Position numbers and translations under genes: made by a program
The notes under the pieces: generated by a model
What the model was told of the DNA's origin: nothing
Database searches by the model: none
The model's input: only the letters and a program-made list of their open reading frames with translations
Part shown: positions 26,615 through 36,320 of the stretch, piece after piece
Layout of the letters: each line of letters starts with the position of its first letter
Numbering within the stretch: the stretch's first letter is position 1
From: Paenibacillus chibensis
GTDB taxonomy: Bacteria > Bacillota > Bacilli > Paenibacillales > Paenibacillaceae
Assembly: GCF_004001045.1 (NCBI RefSeq)
Contig: NZ_BIMK01000007.1
Coordinates: forward strand, 124,001-188,000
Reading direction: 5' to 3'
DNA: 64,000 bases

Positions 26615-26647
26615 GAAGGTATCATCTAAGCCATACAGTTGCAGTTT

Positions 26648-27057
26648 GGAAAGTTTTACGTAAGCCGGGTTCTGTGCTCGTCGCGGTGCAGCCGGGAACT
26701 ACCCTCCCGCGGATAAGCGACAATCATCTATCTAGGCCAGTCATTGCTGATTGGCTCAAGCGACCAACCCGAACGCGCCTCGGGCTAAGGCTGCTTCTCA
26801 GGGAAGCTGCGTTCCATTAGGTCTTGCTCCAGGTGGGGTTTACCAGGAACGAAGTCACCAGCGTTCCTCGGGGTCTCTTACACCTCGGTTCCATCCTTGC
26901 CTGATCCGCTGAAACAGCGGCCATCGGCGGTCCATTTCTGTGGCACTATCCTTCAACTCGCGCTGACTGGACGTTATCCAGCACCCTGCCCTATGGAGCC
27001 CGGACTTTCCTCTCGCGGCGCCTTACGCGCCGCCAGCGATTGTCTGTCAAACTTTCC
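26648..27057 (-). ncRNA. rnpB: RNase P RNA, apparently type A
   Basis: Catalytic RNA that removes tRNA 5' leaders. The ends pair as helix P1 (GGAAAGTTT with AAACTTTCC). The conserved CR-I block GAGGAAAGTCCGGGCTCC is at 26995-27012, CR-V ACAGAACCCGGCTTAC at 26660-26675, and GGTAAACCCC, GGAGCAAG and AGATAGATGATTG are all present. The GGTGTAAGAG segment (26875-26884) and the following stems look like P12-P14 of type A, and CAGGGTGCTGGATAACGTCCAG-like wording at P10/P11 also fits type A. B. subtilis has type B. Confidence 0.95.
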
Positions 27058-27071
27058 GGACAACATTGTAT

Positions 27072-27100
27072 AGTATACACGGTATCCGTGAAGGTTTCAA
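27072..27100 (-). promoter_or_regulatory. rnpB: Sigma-A promoter of rnpB
   Basis: TTGAAA (27095-27100), 17 bases and TATACT (27072-27077) on the minus strand. The start would fall within about 8 bases of the first P1 base. Confidence 0.82.
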
Positions 27101-27148
27101 TCCTCTTCCTCTTCCAACCCCTGCGGAATTTCCCTCCCGTCCTTGAAT

Positions 27149-28270
27149 TTACATAAACCGGAACGGTTCGGTATTTATGGAGGAAGCGATAACCTTGGTT
27201 TCATACCGGTTCTTCTCCAGTATGGCGCTCATCCATTCCGCTACCTTGGCCTTCATAATCTTTTCCGCATTATGTCCGGGATCAATGAGCGCGATACCGG
27301 CAGCGAGCGCATCCTGGGCCGTATGATAATCCACATCGCCGGTTACGAGAACATCCGCGCCGCGAAAACGCGCTGCGCCGTACCAGCGGCTTCCGGAGCC
27401 GCCGATCACCGCCGCCTTTTTAATAACACGTTCCGGATCCCCTACGACACGCACGCAAGGCACGTCGAGTTTGTCTTTGACCACCTCTGCGAATGCAGCC
27501 AGCGACTGTTCATGCTCCAGCTTACCGACCCTACCCAGTCCGTATGCCTTCCCCTTGAATTCGAGCGGATACAGATCATAGGCGACCTCCTCATAAGGAT
27601 GGGCTTTCAGCATAGCCTGCACGACGCGGCTGCGGATGCCCTGAGGCACGATCGTTTCGATTCTTACCTCACTCGCCTTTTCCAGTTTTCCGGCAGAGCC
27701 GAGAAATGGATTGCTGCCTTCCTGAGGCAGGAAGGTTCCCGTTCCCTCCACGTTAAAGCTGCAGTGGCTGTAATTTCCGATAGCCCCTGCCCCGGCCGCA
27801 AGAATGGCTTCCCGCACCTGATCGGCATGTGTGACAGGAACAAACACGACCAGCTTCAGCAGCTGCTCCCGCTGCGTTTCTTCAATGGGTACCGTATTAC
27901 GGATGCCCAGAGCTTCCGCCATCCAATCGTTCATGCCGCCTTCGGCGATGTCCAGATTCGTGTGCGCAATATAGACGGCGATGTCGTTTTTGATGAGCTT
28001 TTCATAGACCTTACCTGCCGGCGTATCTGTATTAATCTGTCTCAACGGCCTGAAAATGATCGCATGATGGGCGATGATCAAATCGGCCCCGATCCGTACC
28101 GCCTCATCTGCGACGTCTTCATTGACGTCTAGCGCCACCAGAACGGTGCGGATCTCTTTGTGCAGGCTTCCCAGCTGAAGTCCGATCCGTTCCTTGTCGT
28201 CTTGATCAGCCAAATGTTTTGGAGCCAGCTGCTCCATATACTGAATTACAGTCTGCCCTTTTGCAAACAT
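27149..28270 (-). CDS. Nif3-like dinuclear metal-centre protein (YqfO-like)
   Basis: 373 residues, a long Nif3 family member with an inserted PII/CutA-like domain (LVVFVPVTHADQVREAILAAG and LEKASEVRIETIVP) in the middle, as in Bacillales. Metal-binding histidines are in IAHHAIIFRPL and IAHTNLDIAEGG, with the late GDVDYHTAQDA and DPGHNAEK. Exact function is unknown; it is often linked to GTP cyclohydrolase-type chemistry by annotation only. AAGGAGGT lies 7 bases before the ATG. It overlaps the trmK end by 25 bases. Confidence 0.9.
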   Translation of the reverse strand: MFAKGQTVIQYMEQLAPKHLADQDDKERIGLQLGSLHKEIRTVLVALDVNEDVADEAVRIGADLIIAHHAIIFRPLRQINTDTPAGKVYEKLIKNDIAVYIAHTNLDIAEGGMNDWMAEALGIRNTVPIEETQREQLLKLVVFVPVTHADQVREAILAAGAGAIGNYSHCSFNVEGTGTFLPQEGSNPFLGSAGKLEKASEVRIETIVPQGIRSRVVQAMLKAHPYEEVAYDLYPLEFKGKAYGLGRVGKLEHEQSLAAFAEVVKDKLDVPCVRVVGDPERVIKKAAVIGGSGSRWYGAARFRGADVLVTGDVDYHTAQDALAAGIALIDPGHNAEKIMKAKVAEWMSAILEKNRYETKVIASSINTEPFRFM

Positions 28271-29022
28271 GCGAGTACCTCCTTGATCTGCTCCATTTCC
28301 TGCTTGATTTGCAGCGATTTCGTTTCTGCGGATTCCAGTCTCGATGAGGACAAAGACGCCAGGATTCCTTCAAGCTTCTCCAGCTCGCTTTTCCATTTAT
28401 CGAAGAAAACGGATGTCGGCTCCTTCAGAAGCCATGGGCCCATACGCAGCAGCAGCGCGGACGTCACCGTAAAGGTGCCATTACCGTTGACACTTGGCCA
28501 TTCCTGGCTTTCGTACAGCAGCCGGCTGCTGATGCGCTCATCCTCTTTCTCGGGTACGGCCGTCAGAATTTCGTAGATTTTTCCGTCTTCCTCCATGATT
28601 CTTTCCGACGTCAGCAGCCAGCCATGTTCCATCAGCCACCGGCGGAGGATATCTTCGCCTACATTCGGCTGCAAAATCAGGAGCTGTACGCCGTCCAGCT
28701 TGTCCTGGCCCTGATCCAATATGCTGGCAATCAGGCTGCCGCCCATACCGGCAATCGTAATCACGTCCACTTCTCCGGCTGCAATGACGGCAAGCCCGTC
28801 TCCGCGTCTGACCGCGATCTGCTCCTGCAGTCCGGCTTCAGCCACCTGCTTGGCAGCCGCTTTCAGCGGACCCGGATTCACTTCGCCTGCAACGGCCTGG
28901 ACGACCCTGCCTGATTTCACCGCTGCGACAGGCAGCAGCGCATGATCCGAGCCAATGTCCGCCAAACGGCTTTGCCCCGGAATGAGCTCCAGGATCATCT
29001 CGAGTCTTCTTGATAGTTTCAT
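28246..29022 (-). CDS. trmK: tRNA (adenine(22)-N1)-methyltransferase TrmK
   Basis: 258 residues. It methylates A22 in the D-arm of bacterial tRNAs. The Rossmann methyltransferase core shows LADIGSDHALLPVAAVKSGR (motif I), AGEVNPGPLKAA, and the TIAGMGGSLI motif typical of TrmK. The C-terminal helical region is a coiled coil. I start at 29022, with GGGGGC before the ATG and a start (MKLSRRLEMIL) that matches family proteins; the frame is open further upstream without support. It sits next to the Nif3 gene, as in B. subtilis (trmK-yqfO). Confidence 0.9.
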   Translation of the reverse strand: MKLSRRLEMILELIPGQSRLADIGSDHALLPVAAVKSGRVVQAVAGEVNPGPLKAAAKQVAEAGLQEQIAVRRGDGLAVIAAGEVDVITIAGMGGSLIASILDQGQDKLDGVQLLILQPNVGEDILRRWLMEHGWLLTSERIMEEDGKIYEILTAVPEKEDERISSRLLYESQEWPSVNGNGTFTVTSALLLRMGPWLLKEPTSVFFDKWKSELEKLEGILASLSSSRLESAETKSLQIKQEMEQIKEVLACLQKGRL

Positions 29023-29251
29023 GAATGCCCCCACATATCTGATTGATTTTTCCAACGCTTTTTTATACCGTAACAAACCGGTCACGAACCTGCAAACAAT
29101 CCCGAAACCCCACGTCATTCCTTGGCCATGGCTTTCGACAATACGCAATATTAATTTGCATTGGCTTTTAAAAAGAGCTAAAATAAAAACAAATAAAGGA
29201 AAATGTTCTAAAAGAAAGCAAACGATTCTTTCCTAAAGAACTTCCCGTTCT

Positions 29252-29289
29252 AAAAAAAAGACCTTGCTGCAAAAAGCCTGCAGAAGGTC
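29252..29289 (-). terminator. Intrinsic terminator after rpoD
   Basis: GACCTTCTGCA pairs with TGCAGCAAGGTC on the minus strand, followed by eight U residues. It closes the dnaG-rpoD unit, 12 bases past the rpoD stop. Confidence 0.88.
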
Positions 29290-29301
29290 AGCCTCATGGT
29301 C

Positions 29302-30438
29302 CTATTCAAGAAAATCCTTCAAGCGCTTGCTGCGGCTTGGATGACGCAGTTTGCGAAGCGCCTTGGCTTCGATTTGACGGATACGTTCGCGGGTGACGCC
29401 GAACACTTTACCCACTTCTTCCAGCGTTCTCGTCCGGCCATCATCCAGACCAAAGCGCAGACGAAGCACGTTTTCCTCGCGTTCGGTCAGTGTATCCAGC
29501 ACGTCTTCGAGCTGTTCCTTCAGAAGCTCGTAAGCAGCAGCATCGGCTGGCGCCAACGCTTCCTGATCCTCGATAAAATCGCCGAGATGTGAGTCGTCTT
29601 CTTCACCGATTGGCGTTTCCAGCGAGACAGGCTCTTGCGCGATTTTCATGATTTCCCGAACCTTCTCCACGCTGAGTTCCATCTCAGCCGCAATCTCCTC
29701 CGGCGTCGGTTCGCGCCCCAATTCCTGAAGCAGCTGACGGGATACCCGGATCAGCTTATTGATCGTTTCCACCATGTGTACCGGAATCCGGATCGTTCTG
29801 GCCTGGTCAGCAATGGCGCGCGTGATGGCTTGACGGATCCACCAGGTCGCGTAGGTACTGAATTTATATCCTTTTTTGTGGTCAAACTTCTCCACGGCTT
29901 TAATGAGGCCCATGTTGCCCTCCTGAATCAAATCCAGGAACAACATACCGCGTCCCACATACCGTTTGGCAATGCTGACGACCAGACGAAGGTTGGCTTC
30001 AGCCAGACGCCGCTTGGCTTCCTCATCACCGTTCTCAATCCGTTTTGCAAGCTCGACTTCATCATCGGCCGACAAGAGAGGCACACGGCCAATTTCCTTC
30101 AAATACATCCGTACCGGATCATTAATTTTAATGCCCGGCGGCAGGGATAAGTCGTCGTCAAAGCTGAAATCATCGCTATCGCTACCTTCATGGTCGTCGG
30201 ATGGACGGTGCATGCCGTTATCATCTTCGTCGCTCTCGTTAACCACATCGATACCCAAGTCGCTCAGATGCTCATAAAACTCATCCATCTGCTCCGGATC
30301 CTGATCAAACGGCGATAATTTCTCCATAATTTCCTTGTAATTTAAAGAAGATCTCTTCTTACCCTGTTCAATCAGCTGGTCTTTTACCTGATCCAGCGTA
30401 AATTCTGTCTCTAGTTCAGTATGCTGATCATTCGCCAT
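29302..30438 (-). CDS. rpoD: Primary RNA polymerase sigma factor SigA/RpoD
   Basis: The housekeeping sigma factor, 378 residues, a Bacillales-type short RpoD. Region 1.1 is at the N-terminus; region 1.2 includes [24 protein letters not shown] wording; region 2 has [20 protein letters not shown] and [18 protein letters not shown], which reads the -10 element; region 4 has [20 protein letters not shown], which reads the -35. An acidic insert ([16 protein letters not shown]) lies before region 1.2. It follows dnaG by 41 bases in the macromolecular synthesis operon. Confidence 0.98.
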   Translation of the reverse strand: MANDQHTELETEFTLDQVKDQLIEQGKKRSSLNYKEIMEKLSPFDQDPEQMDEFYEHLSDLGIDVVNESDEDDNGMHRPSDDHEGSDSDDFSFDDDLSLPPGIKINDPVRMYLKEIGRVPLLSADDEVELAKRIENGDEEAKRRLAEANLRLVVSIAKRYVGRGMLFLDLIQEGNMGLIKAVEKFDHKKGYKFSTYATWWIRQAITRAIADQARTIRIPVHMVETINKLIRVSRQLLQELGREPTPEEIAAEMELSVEKVREIMKIAQEPVSLETPIGEEDDSHLGDFIEDQEALAPADAAAYELLKEQLEDVLDTLTEREENVLRLRFGLDDGRTRTLEEVGKVFGVTRERIRQIEAKALRKLRHPSRSKRLKDFLE

Positions 30439-30479
30439 AACTCGACTCCCTCCTCCCTAGAAACATTCAAGCCTGTTCT

Positions 30480-32300
30480 TTACTGTCTCTCTAGGGCTAT
30501 AATCTCACTTGCAATTTGTGCAGCACGCAAAAAGTCCCCTGACCGCTCGGCATTGATCATTTCTTCTTTCTTCTTGTCGATCTGCCGCTTCTGCGGAACT
30601 TTCTGTACTTCCCGAATACAATCATCCAGCTCCTGAACGTTCCACTCCGGGGGAGTGTCCATCATGGAGATGGAGCTCACGGTCTTCTCCAGACGGTCAT
30701 CGTGCAAGGACGACATAAAACGGCTGATATCCGGGGGTTTGCCCTGTGCGTAGTAGGCATATAGATAAGCAGCAATCGCTGCATGATCATCAATGTTGAA
30801 TGCGTCACCGAGCCGTTTTTCCACATAGCTTGCGGCCTCGGCATCCTGCAGCATCATGGCTAAAAGGCGCCGTTCTCCGGTATGGTATGCCGGCAGCAAT
30901 GTAGGAGCAGCAACCTGCCCTTTTTTATGCCTACCATTATTCCACCTTTTGTCGTTATTATCCCCATCCGGCATGTTTTTTTGCATGGACTGGCGGATCT
31001 CGTTGCAATCCTGCTTAAGACTTTCAAAGGAAAGCTGAAGTTCGGAGGCGAGCTCCTTCAAATAAACTTCTCTTTCGGTCGATGAGGGCAGGGCCGCAAT
31101 AATCGGAAGGACTTCCTTCGTATATGCGATCTTCCCCTCTTCTTCTAGCAGTATATGGTTTTTTTTCAGATATATAAGCTTAAATTTTGTCGTCGATACC
31201 GCTCCGTCAATCATTTGCCGGTTAAAGCGGTCGGCACCGTATTTCCGGATGAATTCATCCGGGTCGAGCCCCTCGATCAGCACCGAAATCCTAACGCTGA
31301 GGCCTACGCCTTCAAGCAGCGGAATCGACTTCATCGCCGCAGCTTGTCCGGCACGGTCGCCGTCGTAGCAGATGACGACTTCGTCCGCCATCGTTTTCAT
31401 CAGCGCCGCGTGGCTTTCCGTAAGTGAGGTGCCCATTGTAGCAACACCGTTTTGCACGCCAGCCTCCCAGGCCGATATCACGTCCCCGTATCCTTCGAAT
31501 AATACGATTTGCCGCAATTTGCGGATTGACGGCTTGGCCTGATGAAGATTGTACAAAATCCGGCTTTTGTTAAAAAGCTTGCTCTCGGGCGAATTCAAGT
31601 ATTTCGGCTGTCCGTCGCCCAGGATCCTTCCAGCAAAAGCGATGATCTTACCGTTGCGGTCATGAATGGGAAACATGATGCGACCGCGGAAGCGATCGAG
31701 AAAATCTTCGCTGTCCTGCCGTTTGGTCAAAAGTCCGCCTTTTTCCATCTCATGCAGGTCAAAGGATCTTTTGGTCAGAAACTGTACCAGCGTATCCCAG
31801 CGGTCCGGCGCAAAGCCGATCTGAAATTGGTCGATCACCTTGTCGTTAAAGCCGCGTGAACGCAAATAGTCCATCGCCGCTTTCCCGTGCTCCGTATTTT
31901 TGAGCAAAAAGTGATAAAATTTAGCAGTCCATTCGTAGGCCTGAAGCAGTCGTTCTCTCTCCGGATTCGGAGGGTTCACCACAGCCCCTTGTCCTTCCGG
32001 TACCGCAATATGACTTTCTTCCGCCATAACTTTAACGGCTTCGGGGAAGGATAATCCTTCGATTTCCATCCTGAATTTGATGGCATTTCCACCCTTGCCG
32101 CAGCCATAGCAATAGAAAATCTGCCGGTCCGGTGTCACCGTAAAAGAGGGGGTTTTCTCCGAATGAAACGGGCAGAGGCCTTTCATGTATTTCCCCTGCT
32201 TGGTCAGATGAACATACCTGCTTACTGTATCGACGATATCATGCTGTTCCAGCACGGCATCGATAACTTTTTCCGGAATGTTACCTTGTCCGGCATTCAT
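30480..32300 (-). CDS. dnaG: DNA primase DnaG
   Basis: 606 residues. It makes RNA primers for DNA replication with the replicative helicase. The N-terminal zinc finger has CPFHSEKTPSF and FYCYGCGKGG (Cys-His-Cys-Cys). The TOPRIM domain shows LFEGYGDVISAWEAG with catalytic Glu and later CYDGDRAGQAA with paired Asp. The C-terminal helicase-binding region is present. I choose the ATG at 32300, which has AAGGTGG just upstream; an ATG at 32315 is the alternative. Confidence 0.96.
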   Translation of the reverse strand: MNAGQGNIPEKVIDAVLEQHDIVDTVSRYVHLTKQGKYMKGLCPFHSEKTPSFTVTPDRQIFYCYGCGKGGNAIKFRMEIEGLSFPEAVKVMAEESHIAVPEGQGAVVNPPNPERERLLQAYEWTAKFYHFLLKNTEHGKAAMDYLRSRGFNDKVIDQFQIGFAPDRWDTLVQFLTKRSFDLHEMEKGGLLTKRQDSEDFLDRFRGRIMFPIHDRNGKIIAFAGRILGDGQPKYLNSPESKLFNKSRILYNLHQAKPSIRKLRQIVLFEGYGDVISAWEAGVQNGVATMGTSLTESHAALMKTMADEVVICYDGDRAGQAAAMKSIPLLEGVGLSVRISVLIEGLDPDEFIRKYGADRFNRQMIDGAVSTTKFKLIYLKKNHILLEEEGKIAYTKEVLPIIAALPSSTEREVYLKELASELQLSFESLKQDCNEIRQSMQKNMPDGDNNDKRWNNGRHKKGQVAAPTLLPAYHTGERRLLAMMLQDAEAASYVEKRLGDAFNIDDHAAIAAYLYAYYAQGKPPDISRFMSSLHDDRLEKTVSSISMMDTPPEWNVQELDDCIREVQKVPQKRQIDKKKEEMINAERSGDFLRAAQIASEIIALERQ

Positions 32301-32349
32301 CCAAACCACCTTCATCTCTTTTTGGCACGTAAAATATTATTCGCTACCG

Positions 32350-32808
32350 TTAAACATTCTCCTGCAACTCGAGCAAAAGTTTTGTCAGTTTCTGTTGAAA
32401 AATTCTCTTGTCCTCCTGGGTAATCGGCTTCGGCCCTTTGCCATAGCTGCCTCTTCGCCTCGCTTTGGCCTGGTGATGCCGACGGTCCAGCATGAACTCG
32501 ATATTTTCGCTATTGTAGCTTTGACCCCGGAATGAAATGACATGACAGCCTTTGGAAAGCGCAAGCGCAGCCAGCCCGTAATCCTGCGTGACGACAATAT
32601 CTCCCCGCTTGATGTGGTTGGCGATATAAAGATCAGCGCTTTGATCACTGCGGTCCACCTGGATCGTCTTCACACCTTCCCCGCCCTGAATAAAATGGTC
32701 ATAAGAAGAAACCATCAGAACAGGAATGCGGAAGGCTCTGGCAGCTTCGCCAATTTCATGCTTCACGGGACAAGCGTCCCCGTCAACGACAATGTGAATC
32801 GTGTGCAT
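32350..32808 (-). CDS. yqxD: YaiI/YqxD family (DUF188) protein
   Basis: 152 residues. Conserved opening HIVVDGDACPVKHEI, then VQVDRSDQSADLYIANHIK-like acidic motif (VDRSDQSADLYIANHI) and VVTQDYGLAALAL, which resemble a PIN-like nuclease fold. Activity is not known. It is directly upstream of dnaG in Bacillales, as here. Confidence 0.92.
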   Translation of the reverse strand: MHTIHIVVDGDACPVKHEIGEAARAFRIPVLMVSSYDHFIQGGEGVKTIQVDRSDQSADLYIANHIKRGDIVVTQDYGLAALALSKGCHVISFRGQSYNSENIEFMLDRRHHQAKARRRGSYGKGPKPITQEDKRIFQQKLTKLLLELQENV

Positions 32809-32849
32809 ATCAGCCAGAAGATCACCCTGTTATCATGGTTTACCGTATT

Positions 32850-32874
32850 ATTATATACGAGCTAAGGAAGTCAA
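32850..32874 (-). promoter_or_regulatory. Candidate promoter for yqxD-dnaG-rpoD
   Basis: TTGACT (32869-32874) on the minus strand is followed by an A+T-rich -10 cluster with TATAAT at 32850-32855. The spacer to that copy is only 13 bases; overlapping alternatives at 15-18 bases are poorer. Confidence 0.4.
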
Positions 32875-32914
32875 AATCCTCTTTCTACGGGTTAACAACT
32901 TTTTCCAGCTACTG

Positions 32915-32962
32915 AAAAGATACGGAACAGGTCAACGTCTTGACGCGCTACCCGCTCCGTAT
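32915..32962 (-). terminator. Terminator after glyS
   Basis: ATACGGA pairs with TCCGTAT on the minus strand, enclosing a second CGTC-AA-GACG stem; CTTTT follows. It lies 26 bases after the glyS stop. Confidence 0.65.
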
Positions 32963-32987
32963 GTTTTTACCCTCATTCAAACTTTTC

Positions 32988-35063
32988 CTACCACACCAGC
33001 TTGTTGAAATCAGCGAACTGTTTCAGTCCTTGATCCATCTGGGCCAAAAGTCCAAGGCGGTTATTCCGGATCTTCTCATCCTCGGCCATAACCATGACGG
33101 AATCGAAAAAGTTGGTGATGGAAGGCTTCAATTGTCCTAACAACTCAAGCGCTTTTTCTCCGTTTTTTGCTTCCAAAGCGCTGAAGTACGGCTTCTGGAC
33201 TTCCAGCCATGCCGCATACAGATCTTTCTCCGCGCTTTCTTGAAGCAGGCTTTCGCTGACTGCAGCCTTGGCGGCTTTGGCAGCCAGGTTGCTTACGCGG
33301 TTGAAAGACTCGACCGTGGTTTTGAACGCTTCGCCGCTGTTCACAGCATTCATCAAAGCGCCGCCGCGGGAGACAACCGACATTACATCGTCAAAGCCGG
33401 CGGCAATGACCGCGTCTACGATATCGTAACGCAGATTCTCGGACAGGAGCTTCTTGACGCGAAGTCCGAAGAACTCCTCCAGATCTTTACGTATTTCGCT
33501 GCCTTGACGTTTCATTTCCCGCAGCTGCGCATGCACGTCGATCGCGATGTTGAACACCTGCGAGAGCGTAAGCGGCATTTGCTTGGACAGCAGGATTTGA
33601 ACGATCCCTTGCGACTGGCGGCGGAGAGCGTAAGGATCCTGGGATCCCGTCGGGATGATGCCGATCGAGAAGCAGCCAACGATCGTGTCGATTTTATCCG
33701 CGATGCTGACGATAGAGCCTACCAAGGAAGAAGGCAGATCATCGGAAGCGGAACGCGGCTGATAATGCTCGAATACGGCTTTGGCAACCGCTTCGCTTTC
33801 GCCGGCTTTACGGGCGTAGTCTTCACCCATCACACCTTGCAGTTCCGGGAACTCATAAACCATTTGCGTTACGAGGTCGAATTTGCAAATATCGGCGGCG
33901 CGGCTGACATGCTCCTGATCCGTCCCGGAAATTTGCAGCGCTTCGCCCAGTTTATCCGAAATTTTGCGGATGCGGCGAACCTTATCGCCCACCGTTCCAA
34001 GCTCCTCGTGGAAAACGATGCTTTCAAGCTTGGAAAGGGCATCCTTGATTTCGAGCTTCTGGTCCTCATCATAGAAGAACTTCGCATCGGAGAGGCGGGC
34101 GCGCAGCACCTTCTCGTTTCCTTTGGCAATGACATCAAGCGATGTGTTGTCGCCGTTGCGTACGGTCACGAAGAAAGGAAGGAGCTTGCCCTGTTCATCC
34201 AATACGGGGAAGTAGCGCTGATGCTCTCTCATCGATGTGATCAGCACGTCCTGCGGAATGTTCAGGAACGACGGATCAAACGTACCGAACAGTACTGTCG
34301 GCGTCTCCACAAGGAAAAGCACCTCTTCGAGCAAGTCATCCTTGATGGCGATCTTCCAGTTTTTCTCCTGGGCCAGCCCTTTGATTTGCTGCAAAATCAT
34401 GCTTTCGCGTTCCTTCACGTCAACGATAACATGCTGTGAACGCAGGACTTCCGGATAAGCGACTGCCTCCGTCACGACGGCATCCGTTCCGAGGAAACGG
34501 TGTCCGCGCGTCACATTGCCGGATTTCACATGGGTGACTTCCAGATCGATAACGTCCGAGCCGAACAACGCGACGATCCAGCGGATCGGACGGACGAATT
34601 TATAGTCGTAGCTGCCCCAACGCATGTTTTTCGGGAAAGTCATCGAGGACAAAATGCCAAGCAGGCCTTCCGCAAGGAGGGATGCCGTCTCGACACCCGT
34701 GCTGCTCTTGGTGACATAAATATATTCAACGCCGTTCAGTTCAATAAAGGTGAACTGTTCCGGATCCACGCCTTGTCCGCGTGCAAATCCGATGGCTGCT
34801 TTGCTCCAATTGCCGTTTTCGTCCTGGGCAATTTTGCGGGAAGGTCCTTTGACTTCTTCTTCCACGTCATCCTGCTTCTCGGCTACATCCTTCACCAGCA
34901 CCGCAAGGCGGCGGGGCGTTGCATAAGCCTGAACATCGCCATAGGATAAACGGGACTGTTCAAGCCAATGTACCATTTTCTCCTTCAGCTGATCCATGGC
35001 AGCACGCAGAAAACGTGCAGGCACTTCTTCCAGGCCGATTTCAAAAAGCAGATCCTTAGACAT
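32988..35063 (-). CDS. glyS: Glycyl-tRNA synthetase beta subunit
   Basis: 691 residues, the normal length for the beta subunit of the tetrameric enzyme, which binds tRNA-Gly. N-terminal [17 protein letters not shown], then [37 protein letters not shown] and the late [14 protein letters not shown] are characteristic. The C-terminus is a DALR-type anticodon-binding domain. Start overlaps the glyQ end by 8 bases, so equal synthesis of both chains is likely. Confidence 0.97.
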   Translation of the reverse strand: MSKDLLFEIGLEEVPARFLRAAMDQLKEKMVHWLEQSRLSYGDVQAYATPRRLAVLVKDVAEKQDDVEEEVKGPSRKIAQDENGNWSKAAIGFARGQGVDPEQFTFIELNGVEYIYVTKSSTGVETASLLAEGLLGILSSMTFPKNMRWGSYDYKFVRPIRWIVALFGSDVIDLEVTHVKSGNVTRGHRFLGTDAVVTEAVAYPEVLRSQHVIVDVKERESMILQQIKGLAQEKNWKIAIKDDLLEEVLFLVETPTVLFGTFDPSFLNIPQDVLITSMREHQRYFPVLDEQGKLLPFFVTVRNGDNTSLDVIAKGNEKVLRARLSDAKFFYDEDQKLEIKDALSKLESIVFHEELGTVGDKVRRIRKISDKLGEALQISGTDQEHVSRAADICKFDLVTQMVYEFPELQGVMGEDYARKAGESEAVAKAVFEHYQPRSASDDLPSSLVGSIVSIADKIDTIVGCFSIGIIPTGSQDPYALRRQSQGIVQILLSKQMPLTLSQVFNIAIDVHAQLREMKRQGSEIRKDLEEFFGLRVKKLLSENLRYDIVDAVIAAGFDDVMSVVSRGGALMNAVNSGEAFKTTVESFNRVSNLAAKAAKAAVSESLLQESAEKDLYAAWLEVQKPYFSALEAKNGEKALELLGQLKPSITNFFDSVMVMAEDEKIRNNRLGLLAQMDQGLKQFADFNKLVW

Positions 35064-35943
35064 TCTGATCCTCTCCTTTCTTCAGGAGCGGGAAGCCGAG
35101 CTTCTCGCGTTCCTCCACGTAGGTTGCCGCTACCTGGCGGGCCAGATTGCGCACCCGGGTGATATACCCTGTCCGTTCGGTTACGCTGATCGCGCCGCGG
35201 GCATCCAAGAGGTTAAACGTATGAGAACATTTCAGGACGTAATCATACGCAGGGAACACCAGATTCTGATCCATCGCCTTTTTGGCTTCCTGTTCGTACA
35301 TATTGAACAGCGTGAAGAGCATCTTAACGTCGGATACTTCGAAGGTATACTTCGAATGCTCAACTTCAGGCTGATGGAACACATCGCCGTAAGAAATGCC
35401 GTCTACCCATTCCAGATCAAAGACGTTCTCTTTTTCCTGGATGTACGAAGCCAGACGCTCCATGCCGTAAGTGATCTCCACGGCTACCGGATGCGTCTCG
35501 ATGCCGCCCACCTGTTGGAAATACGTAAACTGCGTAATTTCCATGCCGTCAAGCCATACCTCCCATCCGAGGCCGGCACAGCCAAGCGACGGGTTCTCCC
35601 AGTTGTCTTCGACAAAACGGATATCGTGATGCATTGCATCCACGCCAAGGGCTTTCAGGCTGTCAAGGTACAGCTCCTGAATATTGTCAGGCGAAGGCTT
35701 GATGATGACCTGGAACTGATGGTGCTGGTACAAGCGGTTCGGGTTCTCTCCGTAGCGTCCGTCGGAAGGACGGCGCGAAGGCTCGACGTAAGCAACCTTC
35801 CATGGTTCCGGTCCGAGGGACCGCAAAAAGGTCATCGGGTTCATCGTGCCTGCTCCCTTTTCCGTGTCATACGGGTTCACGATGATGCAGTTCTGGGCTG
35901 CCCAAAATTGCTGCAGTGTCAAAATCATCTGCTGAAAATTCAT
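35056..35943 (-). CDS. glyQ: Glycyl-tRNA synthetase alpha subunit
   Basis: 295 residues, the usual length. This is the catalytic subunit that forms glycyl-adenylate; class II motifs are in [36 protein letters not shown] and [21 protein letters not shown] begin at the ATG at 35943, which gives the standard N-terminus [14 protein letters not shown]; the open frame extends into the T-box leader but is not coding there. Expression is probably controlled by that T-box. Confidence 0.97.
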   Translation of the reverse strand: MNFQQMILTLQQFWAAQNCIIVNPYDTEKGAGTMNPMTFLRSLGPEPWKVAYVEPSRRPSDGRYGENPNRLYQHHQFQVIIKPSPDNIQELYLDSLKALGVDAMHHDIRFVEDNWENPSLGCAGLGWEVWLDGMEITQFTYFQQVGGIETHPVAVEITYGMERLASYIQEKENVFDLEWVDGISYGDVFHQPEVEHSKYTFEVSDVKMLFTLFNMYEQEAKKAMDQNLVFPAYDYVLKCSHTFNLLDARGAISVTERTGYITRVRNLARQVAATYVEEREKLGFPLLKKGEDQNV

Positions 35944-36026
35944 TTCGTCACTCCTTTTCTTGATCATGGCATTTAGCCCGTTTCGCAGCTTTACCAAGCC
36001 TGTCAGCAGACGTTTTTGGAACAAGC

Positions 36027-36278
36027 AAAAAGCTCTCGCCCATGCCTGCTGTACAGACATAGGGACGAGAGCTGTCATTCCCGCGGTTCCACCCTACTTG
36101 ATCGCGGAGCTGCCGTAGCAGAAGCCGCAATCCTCTTTTGGCCGATTTCATATCATGCTCCCGGTCGCCTGTTCATGAATCCGTCCCACCGGGCTTGCAC
36201 TTTCCCCGGCTCGCTGCTGGAACCAACCATTCATTACTTTTTCCGTTCAACGCATGTCAGACAATTTAAAAAGAAACT
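36027..36278 (-). promoter_or_regulatory. T-box leader of glyQS (tRNA-Gly sensing)
   Basis: The leader between the promoter and glyQ holds the T-box sequence AGGGTGGAACCGCG (36082-36095), which pairs with the acceptor end of uncharged tRNA. A terminator stem (AGCTCTCG with CGAGAGCT, 36031-36072) is followed by U residues. The stem I specifier loop appears to be ATGAACAGGCGACC, with the glycine codon GGC at 36167-36169. Uncharged tRNA-Gly would favour the antiterminator and allow glyQS transcription. Confidence 0.93.
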
Positions 36279-36284
36279 TAATAT

Positions 36285-36313
36285 ATATTACTGAATATAT
36301 GGCGATAAGTCAA
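36285..36313 (-). promoter_or_regulatory. Sigma-A promoter of glyQS
   Basis: TTGACT (36308-36313), 17 bases and TAATAT (36285-36290) on the minus strand, just past the recO stop. The transcript starts near 36278 with the T-box leader. Confidence 0.72.
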
Positions 36314-36320
36314 ACCATTT

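Noticed and set aside
33240..34439. Plus-strand frame of 399 codons opposite glyS
   Set aside because: Antisense of glyS; no start signal or recognisable protein.
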